A DNA stretch of 64,000 nucleotides from Volutella citrinella (Eukaryota > Ascomycota > Sordariomycetes > Hypocreales > Nectriaceae). A program made the translations under genes and the position numbers. Location of the stretch: assembly GCA_034401135.1 (NCBI GenBank), contig JAWZSP010000010.1, positions 714,382 through 778,381 of the forward strand, read 5' to 3'. Under the pieces are notes generated by a model, which was given only the letters and a program-made list of their open reading frames with translations, was not told the origin of the DNA and did not search any database. Below are positions 1 through 13,481 of this stretch, piece after piece. The number at the start of each line of letters is the position of its first letter. The stretch's first letter is position 1.

Positions 1-2900
1 CAGTCGTCTTCGGAAATGTTCATCGGACGGCCAAGGGACGCCGCAATGAATCGATTGAGAACGAACACGCTTCACCAGACATTCTTGCGGAGAGCATATC
101 GCCCCCCTTAAAAACGTGTTTGGAACTCTCTTCAACTTGGTGCAGGCCCAAAGAGACGGCAATTTGCGCTGCCATGCCTGCGGTCTGTCAGCTAGACTTG
201 TTTACGAACAGCAGGAAGTGATCACCTGACCAATATACAGGTGTGCGACGTTGCGTTTGGATGCAGTGAGCATATACACCGACAGTCCACAAGTCGCCGC
301 TCTCAAATGCACTTAGCTGATCTATCAGGTTTCTTGCAGCTGTCGCCAGCCCAACAGACAGAACCAGATAGATCAGGCAAACGTCGGAGGATTGCAAAGT
401 ATGCGGGGCAGAATGGCACAGGTCGACACTGCGTCGGAAATCTGGACTTCCAGAAAGCCGCTCGTCTAAAACAGTCAGGAGGCGCAGCGACGGGGAAAGT
501 TGGTGAGCGGCAACATACGTGTGTGAAGAAGGACTGAACCAAAACGTCGGTGACCTCTCTGTCCGGGATGGGAGACGAAAGTCTTGCCGAGAACCTGGCT
601 TCTGTAAGTCTGTGTCGATCGGGATCTTCTGTGAAATCGGACGGGCCGGCCATGGAATCGACGAGCTCGCGAATGCACTAGAGGTAACTCAAGGTGGCAG
701 AGTCACCTACAAACACTAGCCGGTATCAGAAACGCTCCATGAACTCGAGCGGTTCCTCCCTCTAATAGCTGGGTCTCGCAGCTGGGTCTCGCAGCATTCT
801 TGTGCGATCCTGGATTGCCAGGTCACCGTGAGAGCGCAAAATGGGGCGGCCGTTGGCGTTGGCTTCGTTGTTACACACCGGGCTCTAGTTTGGGCGAATC
901 AAATCGATACCACTTGCCAACTTATCCTTGCCGATTTCATGGCTTTCGGTATTTGCGACGTATCGGATTGGTGACCCCTTCTCAGCCGAAAACCCGGGCT
1001 GCTCTCGGCCATTGTTATCCGCAGAACTGTAATTGCAGTCTATTCTCCTCTCGGTGCACGTGTTGCGTGGCTCGGTGCCGTCGCACTAAAGAATGAGGAG
1101 CTTGAGGTATAGCAGTTTGGGCGGGCAGGGAGTGGCTGTGGAAGTTGAAGCCCGGCGCGATATGCATGGGATGCCGCCATAGTACACGGGGAGGGCGAAA
1201 GCAAAGAACAGAAGCAAAATGCACAGCGACCGACGCTGTCTGTCGCGACCCGTGGAGCGCTGGCATGTCGCAGGGCCGGTCCTGCCGACCAACCACGGGG
1301 GTGACTCGAGCGCACGCGATGGGAGCGTGAGGGATCAGTTTCTCGCTGACTTGTCTGTCGTTTCGATCGGTGACCCCCCAGGGCATCGTTTTGACTCCTC
1401 GCCGCGTACAGTGCCAGGTCCTGTGGTGAAATTTCTGCCCCGTGAGCAGAGATTTGCCATTGCATGGTGCAGAGCAATGAAGCCACGCAATCGGCGAGGA
1501 TCGGCGAGGGATGAAGGCTTGGGTGCGTGGCAATAGTACCAATAAAACTGCGAGGTACGAGTGTTGAAACGATGACTAGCGTACTGGCTTGGGCCTGGGA
1601 GCGGGCTTCGGAACGCCTGTCGTATCGTACGCTCCGCGACCCATTGTAGAGACGCCTGAAGAACCAACCACAGGAATAGATAAGAGGACTGCTTTAGTGA
1701 ACCAGTCGTTGCCTCGCCTGGGTGCGCATTCTTTTAAGTACCACGAATCTTTGACAAATTTCTTTTTGCTATCTATTCCTTGACCCTTGCCGAGTGTGTG
1801 CGCTGGTAAAGGTCGTGGCGCTCCATGGTAATGCCCGTTAGAGCACTCGTCCGTCCCGGGTCCTGAGAACCGGGCCCCTGCGAACACACGCACCGTAGTA
1901 CAGTACAAGTACACATGGCCTGGAGACTGAAGAAGTACCGCCGAAAACGGCTAGATGGAAATAAAAAGCAACGGGAAATCTTCCCGCCGCCTGGTTTGAA
2001 GTTGTCGCGTTTTCTCCTTGGACGGGGAGAGAATAAAGCTACGCGCGTTGACCAACCACCGCCAATGCCGTGTCGCGTCCGTCAGCCTCACTAATGCAAG
2101 AGACGATGGGAATGAGATTGGCATGCAGATGGATGGGCATGGGCGTCCGGTGAGGGTGCAGCCCCTCTAAAGGGTGGGGTGGACCTATGGTCTCATTATT
2201 ATGGACGGCGCTGGTAGCCAATAGACAAGGTGCTTGCACATTTACTTCGCCAGGGACAGGAGACGTCGCGAAGCCAGGCGAACAGGGACTCCTGGCGACA
2301 GAGACGGCTCTCTCTCTGTATTGATGTACATGTGCAGACCACCAGCAGCACTTTCCAAAGGCTGGGCGGATCACAGGATAGTTTCTTATTAATATTTTTT
2401 ATCCATGTTTTGTTTTATTCATCTGTCATGGCCGCCAGCTCCGATGCCCTCTGACATTCACTGAGAAGGCAACCGCCCGGAGGCGACAGCAAGGCGACAG
2501 CAAGGCGACCGTTAGGTTCACCTAGACATGCTTCAGGCATCTTAACTGTCACATAAAGAGCGGCCGGTCTTCCCACCGCGAGTTTGGTTGATCTGACCGC
2601 CGACAGCCGCAACAGCCGCATCTGGCGACCAAACTCGTCCCATTTCTTCCGAATTTAGACCTAGCGGCAGAAGACTCGCCGTGACGCCGAAGAGCGTCGC
2701 AACACTTGACGTGGCCCTCGCAATTCACCATGGGTTTGTCAGGCCAAATCCCATCGTCGACCTGCCATGGCGATGCAGCACAAGGTCCTATGATAACATC
2801 TTTCATCAGGTCTATGGCGCCTGGCGCCACGAACGATCGAGCGGCTCGTCGCGGGGGTTTGAGCCCGGTTCCCCCCCAGCTCCCGCCTGAACATATGATA
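1..2900. other. Region without a confident gene
   Basis: Base composition is ordinary (near half G+C) but no open frame exceeds 175 codons and none shows a domain I recognise. The minus-strand frame at 188-397 has a protein-like hydrophobic/charged alternation (it includes the run FESGDLWTVGVY) and could be one exon of a decayed gene. Two tiny duplications are visible: GCTGGGTCTCGCA repeated at about 770-795 and ACAGCAAGGCG repeated at about 2486-2510. I see no tRNA, rRNA or terminal repeats. Confidence 0.5.
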
Positions 2901-3100
2901 CACCAAACCCGTCAGATATCTCATGGTCAGCTAGTTGCCGAAGTCGATGTCATCTATACTGCCTTAGCTAAGGCCGAAATTCAATGCATCGAACTCGATG
3001 CTGAACAAGAACTCTGGCCAATCTCCACCGACCGACGAAGGCAGCAAGAATAAAGAGTCCGCAAATTGCTGCACGCTGCGTCGCCGGCACTCCGGAGCCT
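2901..3100 (+). pseudogene. EST1/SMG7-like DNA/RNA-binding protein fragment
   Basis: The frame at 2901-3053 reads HQTRQISHGQLVAEV and then a helix-like stretch with IYTAL and CIELDAEQ. This resembles the N-terminal segment of large fungal EST1/SMG7-like proteins, recalled as a QLVAEVKGIY..CIEVD pattern. A stop follows, and another frame at about 3063-3098 reads HAASPALR, like the HPSASPALR landmark slightly further on in that family. The spacing between the two landmarks is shorter than I recall, so a deletion plus a frameshift is likely. The family normally exceeds 700 residues, so only a shred remains. The assignment rests on remembered landmarks; the adjoining nuclease-like relic is a separate gene. 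Confidence 0.35.
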
Positions 3101-3160
3101 AAGCTTGTTGTACTCACCGGTAGCGGTACCGGGCTAGGTCTCCTTTGCATTCGACCCAGG

Positions 3161-3716
3161 ATGCTTCGAATCTTCGGACGATCTCCTCCAGCAAACCCAT
3201 ATCGCGTACGACATGTGTACATGAGTCAGCATATACTCAGGCAGTCGGTGGCGCATGACTTCCAGAAACCAGTGTATGCCATGCCACGTACGACTGCCGC
3301 TGCGCCGTATGGTGCCCCGTCACGCAAGAAAACGGTTGACTTTTGTGTCTACATCGAACCGAACAACGACCATAGCCCCATACGCCAAACGAGACGAAAG
3401 TAGCCAGCTCCCTACCTGACGCGGCGTTCAACTTCAGCGACTTTACCCCCCTTGATCAGCACCCGGTCGCCATCAGCATCGAGACTACCCAACGACTAAG
3501 ACGAACCTGAGCCCCGGACTCCCAGCGTTCCTCCCTGGAATTATCATCCAAGACCACGACTGGCACCTCACCTTCACGACGCCCCAGGGCCAGCAGACGC
3601 TGTTCTGGCACAAGATTCCCATGGGCAGCACCTCCAGTACCAATGGAGTCTATCAAGTTGTCCATGTTTTACATCTCCTGCGTCAATGGTCAATCAACTC
3701 GAAAACGCAGCGCTAA
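3161..3716 (+). pseudogene. PD-(D/E)XK nuclease-like domain pseudogene
   Basis: Three collinear pieces in two frames match the order of the fungal PD-(D/E)XK nuclease-like family (Pfam PDDEXK_12 type). Piece one (3161-3403) ends KKTVDFCVYIEP and hits a TAG stop. Piece two (about 3403-3505) reads FNFSDFTPL..HPVAISIETT, corresponding to the family's HTDY.PL..PIAVSIETK landmark, with the usual final Lys replaced by Thr. Piece three (about 3513-3716) reads FLPGIIIQDHDWHL then FWHKIPMGSTSSTNGVYQVV, matching the family's C-terminal FLPGI..W.....GST...GVY pattern, and ends at TAA. Two stops and a frameshift separate the pieces, so this is a pseudogene. Members are dispersed, often transposon-associated genes of unclear function; nuclease activity is only inferred from fold. 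Confidence 0.6.
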
Positions 3717-3738
3717 TCAACTCGAAAACGCAGCGCTA
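3693..3738. repeat. 23-bp tandem duplication
   Basis: The sequence AATCAACTCGAAAACGCAGC plus three bases occurs twice head to tail with a 23-bp period. The first unit carries the terminal stop of the nuclease-like pseudogene, so the duplication arose at its 3' end. Confidence 0.85.
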
Positions 3739-4540
3739 ATGCCGAAAGCAGGCAAACTTGCATGTCGGATGGCTCACTGATCTTCCTTTATTCCTTTCGT
3801 AAGGGTGCTGGAAGGTACGAGTTGCATTGGAGATGCGAACAGTCTAGACCCCGACACGGTCGCTCGTCTTTTGCCTTGTAGATTTGGAAAGAAGGGCTTG
3901 CGACCGCCCGGCTTAGAACGCCATGCTACGCAGGTGGCATATCACTGCAGGCGCCTTGAATGGTACAGGACTTCCAGACCTCTTTGCTTCGAATGAAAGA
4001 CTAATACTTGAGCTCCAGCATATCGCCCATCTCTTGCACATCGTCCGACAGGTAGCCAACACACACAGCGTCAATGAGTATACCGACAGCCCTACCAAGA
4101 AGAGCCTCTCGAAGTTGAGCTGCGGGCCCCTTGGATTGAGCACTCAGTCGGTCCCCTTTAATCACTTCCATATACGGAACATTAAAATGCAAAAATTTTT
4201 CAGGGACCTTCGGATCAGCACGAATATCTTCCCCATCTGCGTACCTACGCCGGCGAGTCCGGGTTCTTCTATAAATGGTCCTTCTCCGTTGCATGTTTCG
4301 TCAAATCCGGATTGTCTGGGAATTCTCCAGCCAACTCTGCAGAAATAATGGACTATATGAGTTATTATGCAGCCAGTATTTAGTGTACTAGGGAAAGCAC
4401 TAATGAAGGTGTGGGGATTGTGTGTGTGAGTAGGAGTGTTAAGGTGGTTAATGTAACTAGAATAGGGGATAATATAACTGTTCTACTAACTTAATTAAGG
4501 AGGAAAACTGTCGGACTGTGGGAATAGAGCGATCTGAAAA
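3739..4540. other. Unassigned region before the AT-rich block
   Basis: Open frames on both strands (plus 3923-4348, minus 4001-4294) overlap each other and neither shows a family signature I know. The minus frame has a plausible helical segment (ALLGRAVGILIDAVCVGYL). From about 4380 the sequence becomes G-rich on the + strand and then rapidly A+T rich, a transition into the mutated block. I see no repeat or RNA gene. Confidence 0.4.
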
Positions 4541-4599
4541 CTAATCAATTATTAATATAGAATTAGTAAAGTTTAAAAAATAAATTTAATATATTTATT

Positions 4600-4690
4600 A
4601 TATAGCAGCTGGATCATATTAGTAATATATAGTAACTGGACTGGATTGATATCTAGGGCGTTTAGGTTAGTAGCTTAAATAGCTGTCAGC
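4600..4690 (+). repeat. RIP-mutated copy of the 45.48 kb repeat
   Basis: Landmarks GCAGCTGGATCATATTAGTA, then GACTGGATTGATATC, GGGCGTTTAGGTTAGTAGCT match in order the sequence at 45490-45565 (GCGGCTGGATCACACTGGCA, GGCTGGATTGGTCAATTG, GGGCGTTTGGGTCAGTAGCT). Most differences are C to T or G to A in this copy, apart from a short shift in spacing. This is direct within-window evidence for RIP-type mutation at the edge of the AT-rich block. Confidence 0.8.
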
Positions 4691-6570
4691 TACCTTACAG
4701 CATGTTTCTATAGAGAGCTCTAGTAACTGCTAATATTATTTAAGCTATTAAAACTACTAATAAATTATATATTTTTATTTGTAAATAGGTTTAAAGAAAA
4801 AAATAATAATATATTAAAAAATATATATATATTTTATAAAATTAAAGATATTTTTATAATTTATATAAGCTTTAATTTAATAATTACTTTTTTTAAGTAT
4901 TATTAAACTATTTTAAAAATATTAATTATAATTAAAAACTCTTTATGATAAATAAAGTAATTAAGGTCTATTTTAATAAATATATATAAATAAAATATAA
5001 TTAAATATATATAAATAAAAAATAATTAAATATAATATTTTATTTTTATTTTATTATTTTATATAAGTTGTTAAACTATTATTTAAAATATTTATTTTAC
5101 ATTTTATTAATTTATTTAAATTAAACATAATAAATATATATTTTTTAAAGATTATATTATATATTATTTTAAACACTTTCTACTTTTTATTTTTTTATCT
5201 AAAAGCTATTTTTTATTTTATATAATTAATTATAAATATTATTTTATTATTAAAAACTTAAAAAATAATTACTAAATCTAAAAAAAAACTAAATATTATT
5301 TATTATTTAGTAGTTTATAAAATTTAGTTATTTTTATATTATTATAAATCTTTTTAAAGTTATATAGATCTTATTATAAAATATAAAATAACTTAAATTT
5401 TTTATTTTAATTATATAAAACTTAAATTTTTTAAGTTTTATAAATAATTTTATACTATATAAATATTATAGTATTTTATATATAAATTTTATATATTACT
5501 TACTATTTTTAAAAAAATATTAAGATATTATTTAAATAATATATAATAATTATATTAAGATATTTATATAATATATAATTATATATATATATTAAAAAAT
5601 ATTATCAATATATTTATTAAATTAAAGAGTATAATAAAGTATTTAAAAAAATTTCATTTAATTTTAAATATAGTTTTTTATTTATATACTTTTTAATTTA
5701 TATTAAGTTATATATACTTTTTATATTAAATATATTAACTTTTCTTCTTTTTTATAATTAGCTTTCTATTTTTAATATTAAAACTTATAAAGCTTAATTC
5801 TTTATTATTATTTTATTAAGTTATTAATAAATTATTATTAACTTAAGTTTATAATTCTTTTTTAAATAAATATACTTAAATATTTAATTTATAATTTTCA
5901 GACTTTTTTATATCTTTTATATAATCTTTTTTGAGTATTTTATAAATATTACAAATATAATACTATTTAAATTATATATAAAAAAGAGTTTTATTATTTT
6001 TAAAAAATTATATTATTATTTATTATTTATATAAAAAGATAATTTTATTTTTAATTTTTTTATAAAAAGTTATTTATTGTTTAAATATTAAAATAATATT
6101 AAAGTAAATTTATAAACTTAATCTTTTAATTTTATAATTTTAAGTTATTTATTAAGCTATATAAATTATTTTTCTAAATATATAATAATTTAAATTTATT
6201 TATTATATAAAATAATTTTATATTCTTTTTAAAATAATAATAATATTTATATTATTTATTTTATTATTAATTAACTTAAGTTTATTTGTAAATTAATATT
6301 TTATATTTTTATAAAAGTTCTTATTATTAATATTTAGATATTTTTAAATATAATCAATTTTATAATTAATAAGTAAATTTTATTTATATAATTATTTATA
6401 TTTTAAGATAATATTATAAAAGTTTTTTTTTATTTATATAAGTTTTTAAATACTTAACTTTATAATTAATAACTTTTTTATTATATATAAAAAGTGTTCT
6501 TTTTATAATTCATTATTTAAGTAGCTTAATTATTAATAATAATTTTTTTTCCTATTTTATATTATAATGA

Positions 6571-6692
6571 ATAATATTAATTAATTTTATATATTATATA
6601 TATTAAGTAGTATTTATATATATAGTATAATTAATAATATTAATTAATTTTATATATTATATATATTAAGTAGTATTTATATATATAGTATA
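6571..6692. repeat. 63-bp tandem duplication
   Basis: A 63-bp segment beginning ATAATATTAATTAATTTTAT occurs twice in direct tandem (6571-6633 and 6634-6692) with no difference that I can see over the shared length. The duplication must be younger than most mutation in this block. Confidence 0.85.
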
Positions 6693-8340
6693 AATATAAT
6701 CTTTCTATTTAATTTTTTAGTTTAATTAAGTTAAGTATATATTAAACTTTTCGTATTTTAAAATATATAGTATATATATAATTATAATACTTTATATAAG
6801 TTAATTTATTATACTTTAAGTTAAATTTATTAAATATTAATTAATCTTTTATATTTACTTTAATATATTTTATTTCTTTTTTTTATAAATTAATAAACTA
6901 AATTAGATATTTTATTTTCTTTTTTATTTATTAATTTAACTTATAAAAACTTACTTATATTACTCTTTTATATTATAAGTATAGTTCTTATAAATCTTTT
7001 AATTAAAGTTCTTTTTTTATAAGTTTTATTTAAATAAAAAAGCTTTATTTTATTTTACTTTTAATAACTAGTTTAAAATAAATTTATATATTTTAATATA
7101 CTAAAGTTTCTTTTTAATATAAAAATTGTATACTTTTTTTAATATTAAGTTTAAAAAGTAATTTAATTCTTATATATTAATTCTTATTTTAAAAATAGTT
7201 TTTATTAAGTTTTATACTTTTTATATATTATATATAATAATTTAATAAAAAGATATTAATTATATTTAAGTTTTTTAAAAATTATTATTTATTTCTTAAT
7301 AAAATAGTTTTTACTTTTTATTATATATCTATCTTTTATTAATATATATTATATATATTTCTTAAAATAAAGGCTATAATAAAAGTATTTTAATTTTATT
7401 ATAATAATAATCTTTATTACTCTTGTTTAATAATTAAGTATAATAACTTTAATATATTTAACTTATTATTATATAAACTTTTTATATATATTAAGCTAAT
7501 ATATAATATAATATATTCTACTTTTTTATTATTTTTATATTGTTAAAATATAATTATTAAAATAATAATATATACTTTATTTATATAAAGTATAAGCTAT
7601 TTAATTAAATTAAGTAAGTGTTTAATAACTTAATTTAAATATATATTTTTAAAACTATTTTTATTATTTAAAAATATTGCTTTTTTTATATAATTCTTAT
7701 TTTTATTTTTATTTTTTTATTTTATTTTATTGTTTTATAAGTTTAATTTATTTAATAAGTTATTAATATACTAATAAGTACAATTTTATATATTATTTTT
7801 ATTATTATTAAAAAATAAACTTAATTACTTTTTCTTAATATTTAAATATAAAAAATAAATATATATATTTTTTTTTATAAATATAAAATACTTAATTAAT
7901 ATATATTATTTTACTATTATTATATTTATTAATTATTAAATAAAAATAAAATTATTTATTTTACTTTTTTAATTATCTTTTATAATTATAGTATTATACT
8001 TTATATTTTATTTATTAATAAATAAATTATTATGTATTTAAATTTAAATTATTTTATAAATCTTAAAAAGTTAATTTAAAATCATTTCTTTTTAATTATA
8101 TTTTTTAAATATATTATAATAATTAAGTTTTAATTTAAATTATTTATATATTAAAAAATTTAGATTTTTTTTAATTATAAAAGTATTTATTTATATATCT
8201 TTATATTATTTATTAATAAATTATATTTTTTATTAATTTTAAAAAAATTTTAATAATTAAATAATTAATATTTATATTTATTATAATTTTATTTAAATAT
8301 CTTTTTATTATTATTAAATTTTATTAATTTTATTTTAATA

Positions 8341-9598
8341 AGATTAAAAGTAAGCTATATATAACTCTTTTAATAAAAGAGTTATAAATATTAAAAGACA
8401 GAGGTTTTAAAACTTATAATTATTATAATCTAAATATAGTCTTTTTTAAAAAAAATAGCTTATTAATTAAATCTTAATCCTATTTCCTAAGTATTAATAA
8501 TTAAATTTTACCTCTCTTTTTAATATAACTTAATAATATAATATTAGATATTAATTTAAGTATTTTTTAGAATATATAAATAATTTAAGCTTAAAAATTA
8601 AGTATATTAATAATTTCAGCTTATAAATTATTTATAATTTATAAATAATAAAATTTAAGAAAATATTAAGTTTAGAAATGATAAAAATAATCTTTTAATA
8701 TATATATATAAGTCTTTAAAAAGTTTATAAAATAAAATAATAAAACTAAGGTTTTTAACTACTCTATTCAATTACTATCTAACTACTTTATTTACTTTAT
8801 ACTTAATTATATTTAAAATAGCTTCTTTTAGTATTATTAAATCTAAGGACTGTACTTAGAGCTATATAGTTTTCTAGACCTGATATTAATTCTTAGTATT
8901 TTATAAATAAATAAAGCTCTATTTCTTCCCTTAATATTAATAAGAAAAATCAACTTAACCTTTCCCTTTTTTTTCTTAAATAATTTACTATTTATATTTT
9001 GTAAATTATTTTTTTATTTAAACTTTATTACTTATATCTAAAAGAATTTAAGAAAAATACTTATTAACTATATAAAGTTAGTAATTTATTTATATATTTT
9101 TAAATTTAATTTATTTAATTAAATTAAACCTTAAAGTATTTTTTCTAAATTACTAATTAATTTTTTTAGCTACAGCTATAGCTAGCGAGCTTAACTTGAA
9201 GGCTTTCAAGCTTTTAATTTTACTAGCTATTATAAATAAAGTATATAGAAATGCTTATATCTAAAAGGCAGGGAAAATACTAAAAAAAAGTAAGTTATAT
9301 ACTTATTTATACTTTACATTAATATTGATATACATAAATAAAAGAAAATTGAAATCAAAAGTTAAAGTATAACTTTTTCAGCCTTAATTTAAATATTATT
9401 AAGAAAAAAAACTTAATTTCTCTTATAAAGGCTGCTTAAAAAGGGTTCTTTAATTTATTATTATAAATAACCTTTTTTTTTAAATATTAAAAAGTGAATC
9501 TTTTAAAAAGCTATTATTATATTATAATAAATATCAAAGCCTTTCTTACTTTTTTTATTTATAATATTATTTAATAACTAAGTTTTAATTAAAAATGC
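8341..9598 (+). repeat. 1.2 kb RIP-decayed repeat, copy A
   Basis: Shares ordered landmarks with 24945-26137, for example ATAGTCTTTTTTAAAAAAAA, TTACCTCTCTTTTTAATATA and TTAATATTAATAAG, over more than 1.1 kb in the same orientation. The copies differ by many transitions and small indels. No coding frame survives, so the element class is unknown. It runs directly into a copy of the dispersed 260-bp repeat at about 9603. Confidence 0.75.
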
Positions 9599-9602
9599 CT
9601 TT

Positions 9603-9720
9603 TAAGTAAGCTTTACTTATTTTTAATTATAAAATCTTATTATTAGCTTTTTTTTATAAAGCTATATAACTTAACTTATATATTATTTATATATTATATA
9701 CTTAATAATAATAATTATAA
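9603..9720 (+). repeat. Dispersed 260-bp repeat, partial copy
   Basis: Carries the conserved 3' part of the family: AAGCTTTACTT, AAAATCTTATTATTA, then TTATATATTATTTATATATT. The longest, least mutated member is at 14275-14530. Confidence 0.6.
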
Positions 9721-10164
9721 AACAAGATAAGTTATATAATTATAATTTAGCTTATTATAAATGTATAAAAAAAAGGTAAAAAGTATTTTTATATTTATAA
9801 AAAGAAATAAATAAAACTATATTAAAATTAATATAAAAGACTAATTAATACTTAATAAATTTAACTTAAAATATAATAAGTTAGCTTAAATATATTATTA
9901 TAATTATATATATTATATACTTTAAAATAAAGAAATAGTATAATATATATATAACTTAATTAAATAAAGAGTTAAAAGAAATATTATAAATATAATATAA
10001 TATAAGGTATTAATAAAAGTTAATAATTAAGTTAAAGTAAAATATAATAATTATTAACTTCTAATTATTATAAAAAAAAGACTATATAATAAGAGAAAGG
10101 ATATTATTATTAGTAATTAAGCTATTTAAATAATTAGACCTCTGAATTAAAGAATTAAATATTA

Positions 10165-10430
10165 GTATTTATAACTAGAGTTGTGATTTAATCTAATTAA
10201 TTAGTTATTAAAGTAAATTTAGTCTAGTTAAGACTAAATTTAGTTAGCTAATTAATTAATTAAATTCAATTAAGACTAAATTTAGTTATTAAGTATCTAA
10301 TTTTATTTAGTTATAATTAGTTATTTTAGTAGTTAAATTTACTTTAGTTAGTTATTATAATAATTTTAGTTTAACTAAAATTAAATTTAGTTAATTAGAT
10401 ACTAATTTAATTAATAGTTAAATTAGAATT
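10165..10430. repeat. Foldback repeat of the TTGTGATTTA family
   Basis: Begins AGAGTTGTGATTTAATCTAA and consists of alternating TTTAGT/ACTAAA motifs that pair with each other (for example AGTTAAGACTAAATTTAGTT). The composition implies long self-complementary arms. Related blocks occur at 21315-21405, 24081-24265, 26990-27115, 27180-27260 and 28253-28465. Confidence 0.65.
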
Positions 10431-11937
10431 TTAAATATACTTTTATAAAGTATATAACTATAAGTAGGTAAACTATTTAACTTATAACTTAAGTTAATAA
10501 GTTTATTATAGTTAATATAAAGTATTTGAATAATTACTTTTTTTTAAATAAGTAAAGCTATATACTTTATATTATTATATATTAATATAATTACTTTACT
10601 TAAAATATAAATAATAATAAACCTTACTTTTTTAAAATTATTTTAACTTTTTAACTTTTTTTTAATTTCTATTAATATATTAGTATTCTTTTATTAATTC
10701 TTTATTAAATCTTTTTAAACTTTTTAAGTTATTATTTAAATTAAAGGTTTTAAGCCTATTAATTCTTTTTAATTATTTATTAATATAATAACTATTTTTA
10801 TATTAAGATAGTTTTTAATAAATTTAAGTTTATATATTAAAAAAGCTTTTTTAATATATATATTAATAAAATACTTTATTTTAACTATTTATTAATATTA
10901 TTTTAATAATAATAAAAGTAAATATATTTTTATAAAAATAATAAAGCTTAATATTAAGTAGTAAGTTTATAAATACTTATAATTTTAATTATCTTTCTTA
11001 AATTATTATTTAAATTTAACTTTTAGTTTTAAAATGTTAAAATATAATAATAATAATAAAAGATTAATAAGCTTTTAATAAAAACTATATCTACTTTTTT
11101 CTTTTTAAGTAATATAAAGTATTATAAAATACTTTAATAATTATATAAATACTTAAAAATACTTTAAAAAGTGTATTATTAATCTTATGAATATTTAGTA
11201 ATTAAATAATAAGAAAGTAATTATTACTTAGTAGTCTATTTAAAAAATAAACTATATTTTAAAACTTATACTTTTTTTAATTTTTTATAATATACTTAAT
11301 ATTTAATATATTATTTATAACTTTTTATTTTATTTTAATATTTATTTAAATTTCTAAGTTAAAATTAAACTTAATAATAATATTTTTTAAATTAAAACTA
11401 TATAATTAGTATATTTTAATAATAATATTACTATTATTAAACTTAATTAAACTTTTAAAGATCTTAAAAAAGTAATTTATTTATAAAAAAAAGGTAAAAA
11501 GTAATAAAATAAGTAACTTAAGTCTTTTTTACTTAAGTATTATAAGTTAATTACTATATATATTAAATAAGTTATTTTTAATTACTTTATTTAATATATT
11601 TACTTTTACTTATTATATTGTTTTAATTAATTTAAGCCAAATTATTAATATAGTTATATTAATATTATTATTTAAGACTTTGATAAAAAACTAAGCTTAA
11701 AAAAATAAAAAAAAAATAAAAAGATAAAGTAAAAATAAAGTACTTATTAATATATTAATTATAGCTTTTAAGTATTTTAATTTTATAATTTAATTAATGA
11801 TTTTTATTTTTATTTCAATTAAGTTAAAATAATATAAATATTAAGTATTTATTATTAATTTAATAATAGCTTACTTTTAGTAATTAAATATTCTTTTTAT
11901 AAGTATATTCTTTTTTTTAATAATTTTTTATTATAGT

Positions 11938-12605
11938 ATTTAATAGTAAGCTTTACTTTAATTATAAAGTATTATTTAATTTATTAATAAAAACTAATAA
12001 AGTTAAATATAAATAATAAAATTATATTATTATTAATATATATATTTTAAAAAGTATTTTAATATATAATACTATAAAAAAAGCTTATTAAATTATTTTA
12101 TAAATTTTAATTACTCTTTATTATAAATTTTTATTATTATCTTTTTTTTATAAAATTCTATGATTTAATTTATATATTATTTATATATTTTATATTTTAT
12201 AATAATACAAGAATATAAAATTATTTTTTAAAAAAAGTTTAAAAAAGTATATTTGTTTTTAAATAATTTATTTATATACTCTTTTTACTTAATATTATTA
12301 TATTTTTAAAAAGCTATAAAAAGACTTTAGAATTATTATTATAAAATATAAAATATATAAATACAATATAAATTAAATTATAGAATTTTAAAAAAACACA
12401 TAATAATAAAATTTTATAATAAAAAATAATTAAAATTTATTTAATAATTTAATAAGCTTTTTTTATAATATTGTATATTATAATACTTTTTAAAGTATAT
12501 ATATTAATAATAATATTATTTTACTTTTTATATTTAATTATATTAACTTTTATTAATAAATTAAATTATATTTTATAATTAAAATAAAGCGTAATATTAA
12601 AGATA
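11938..12605. repeat. Inverted repeat with about 265-bp arms
   Basis: The left arm (about 11938-12203) and right arm (about 12330-12605) are reverse complements apart from scattered mismatches, separated by about 130 bp. For instance ATTTAATTTATATATTATTT on the left pairs with the region around 12365-12385, and AAAAAAAGCTTATTAAATTA with 12440-12460. Each arm contains a copy of the dispersed 260-bp repeat, so this is two copies in opposite orientation, either a foldback transposon or a palindromic duplication. Confidence 0.75.
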
Positions 12606-13481
12606 ATAATAAATATATAAAAAAGAATATTAATCTTTAATAGTTACTAATTATATTAAGTATGTAATAATTAATATAAATTGTTTTTAAATATTAATAA
12701 TATATAAAGTATTAAAAAGGAATAATAAGCCTTAAGATACTTTTTTATTAAATATTTTTTAATAATTTATTAAAAAAAGTAAAATAAAATATCTTACTTA
12801 AGGCTTAATTTTATTAACTTTATTAACTTGAAAATATTAATACTTTTATTTTAATAAACTATTAGAACTTTATAACTTAAATTAATTAATATTTAATAAA
12901 GTCTACTTATATATAAATATTTATATTTATAATAATCTCTTATTTTTAATATATATTAATTATTGAAACTATATTATAAACAATTTATTTAATAATTATA
13001 ATTAATATTAAAAACATAATCCTTATTATTTACATTATTATATTTATATATTTTTTTAGCTATTATTATTATTTTATATTATTATATAAACCTTTAAATA
13101 TTAAATAAAAGCTTTATTTTATAAGAGTTTTTTTTAGTAATTCTAATTTATAAAGTAATTACTTTTTAAATATTTAATATATTTATAATAAAAATACTAA
13201 GGTCTTTCTTTATAAAATATATACTTTTTAGGCCTTTATTTATAATTCTATATATTTTATAAGATATTAATAATTAAAATTCTATAATTTTTTCAATCTC
13301 TTATTAAAAAGGTTATAATAGTTAAAAAACTAACTTTTGAAATTAAAATTTATTAAGTACTTATACTATATAGACCTTTTACTAGAACCTATATTAATTT
13401 ATAATTATTTTATTATATAGTATTAATTATATAAAATAAAAAACCCTTTTATAAACTAATATACTTAATTAACTATAAGTA

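Noticed and set aside
1015..1542. 175-aa minus-strand frame as a gene
   Set aside because: Three overlapping frames of similar length occur on both strands, with Arg/His/Pro-rich random-like composition and no domain.
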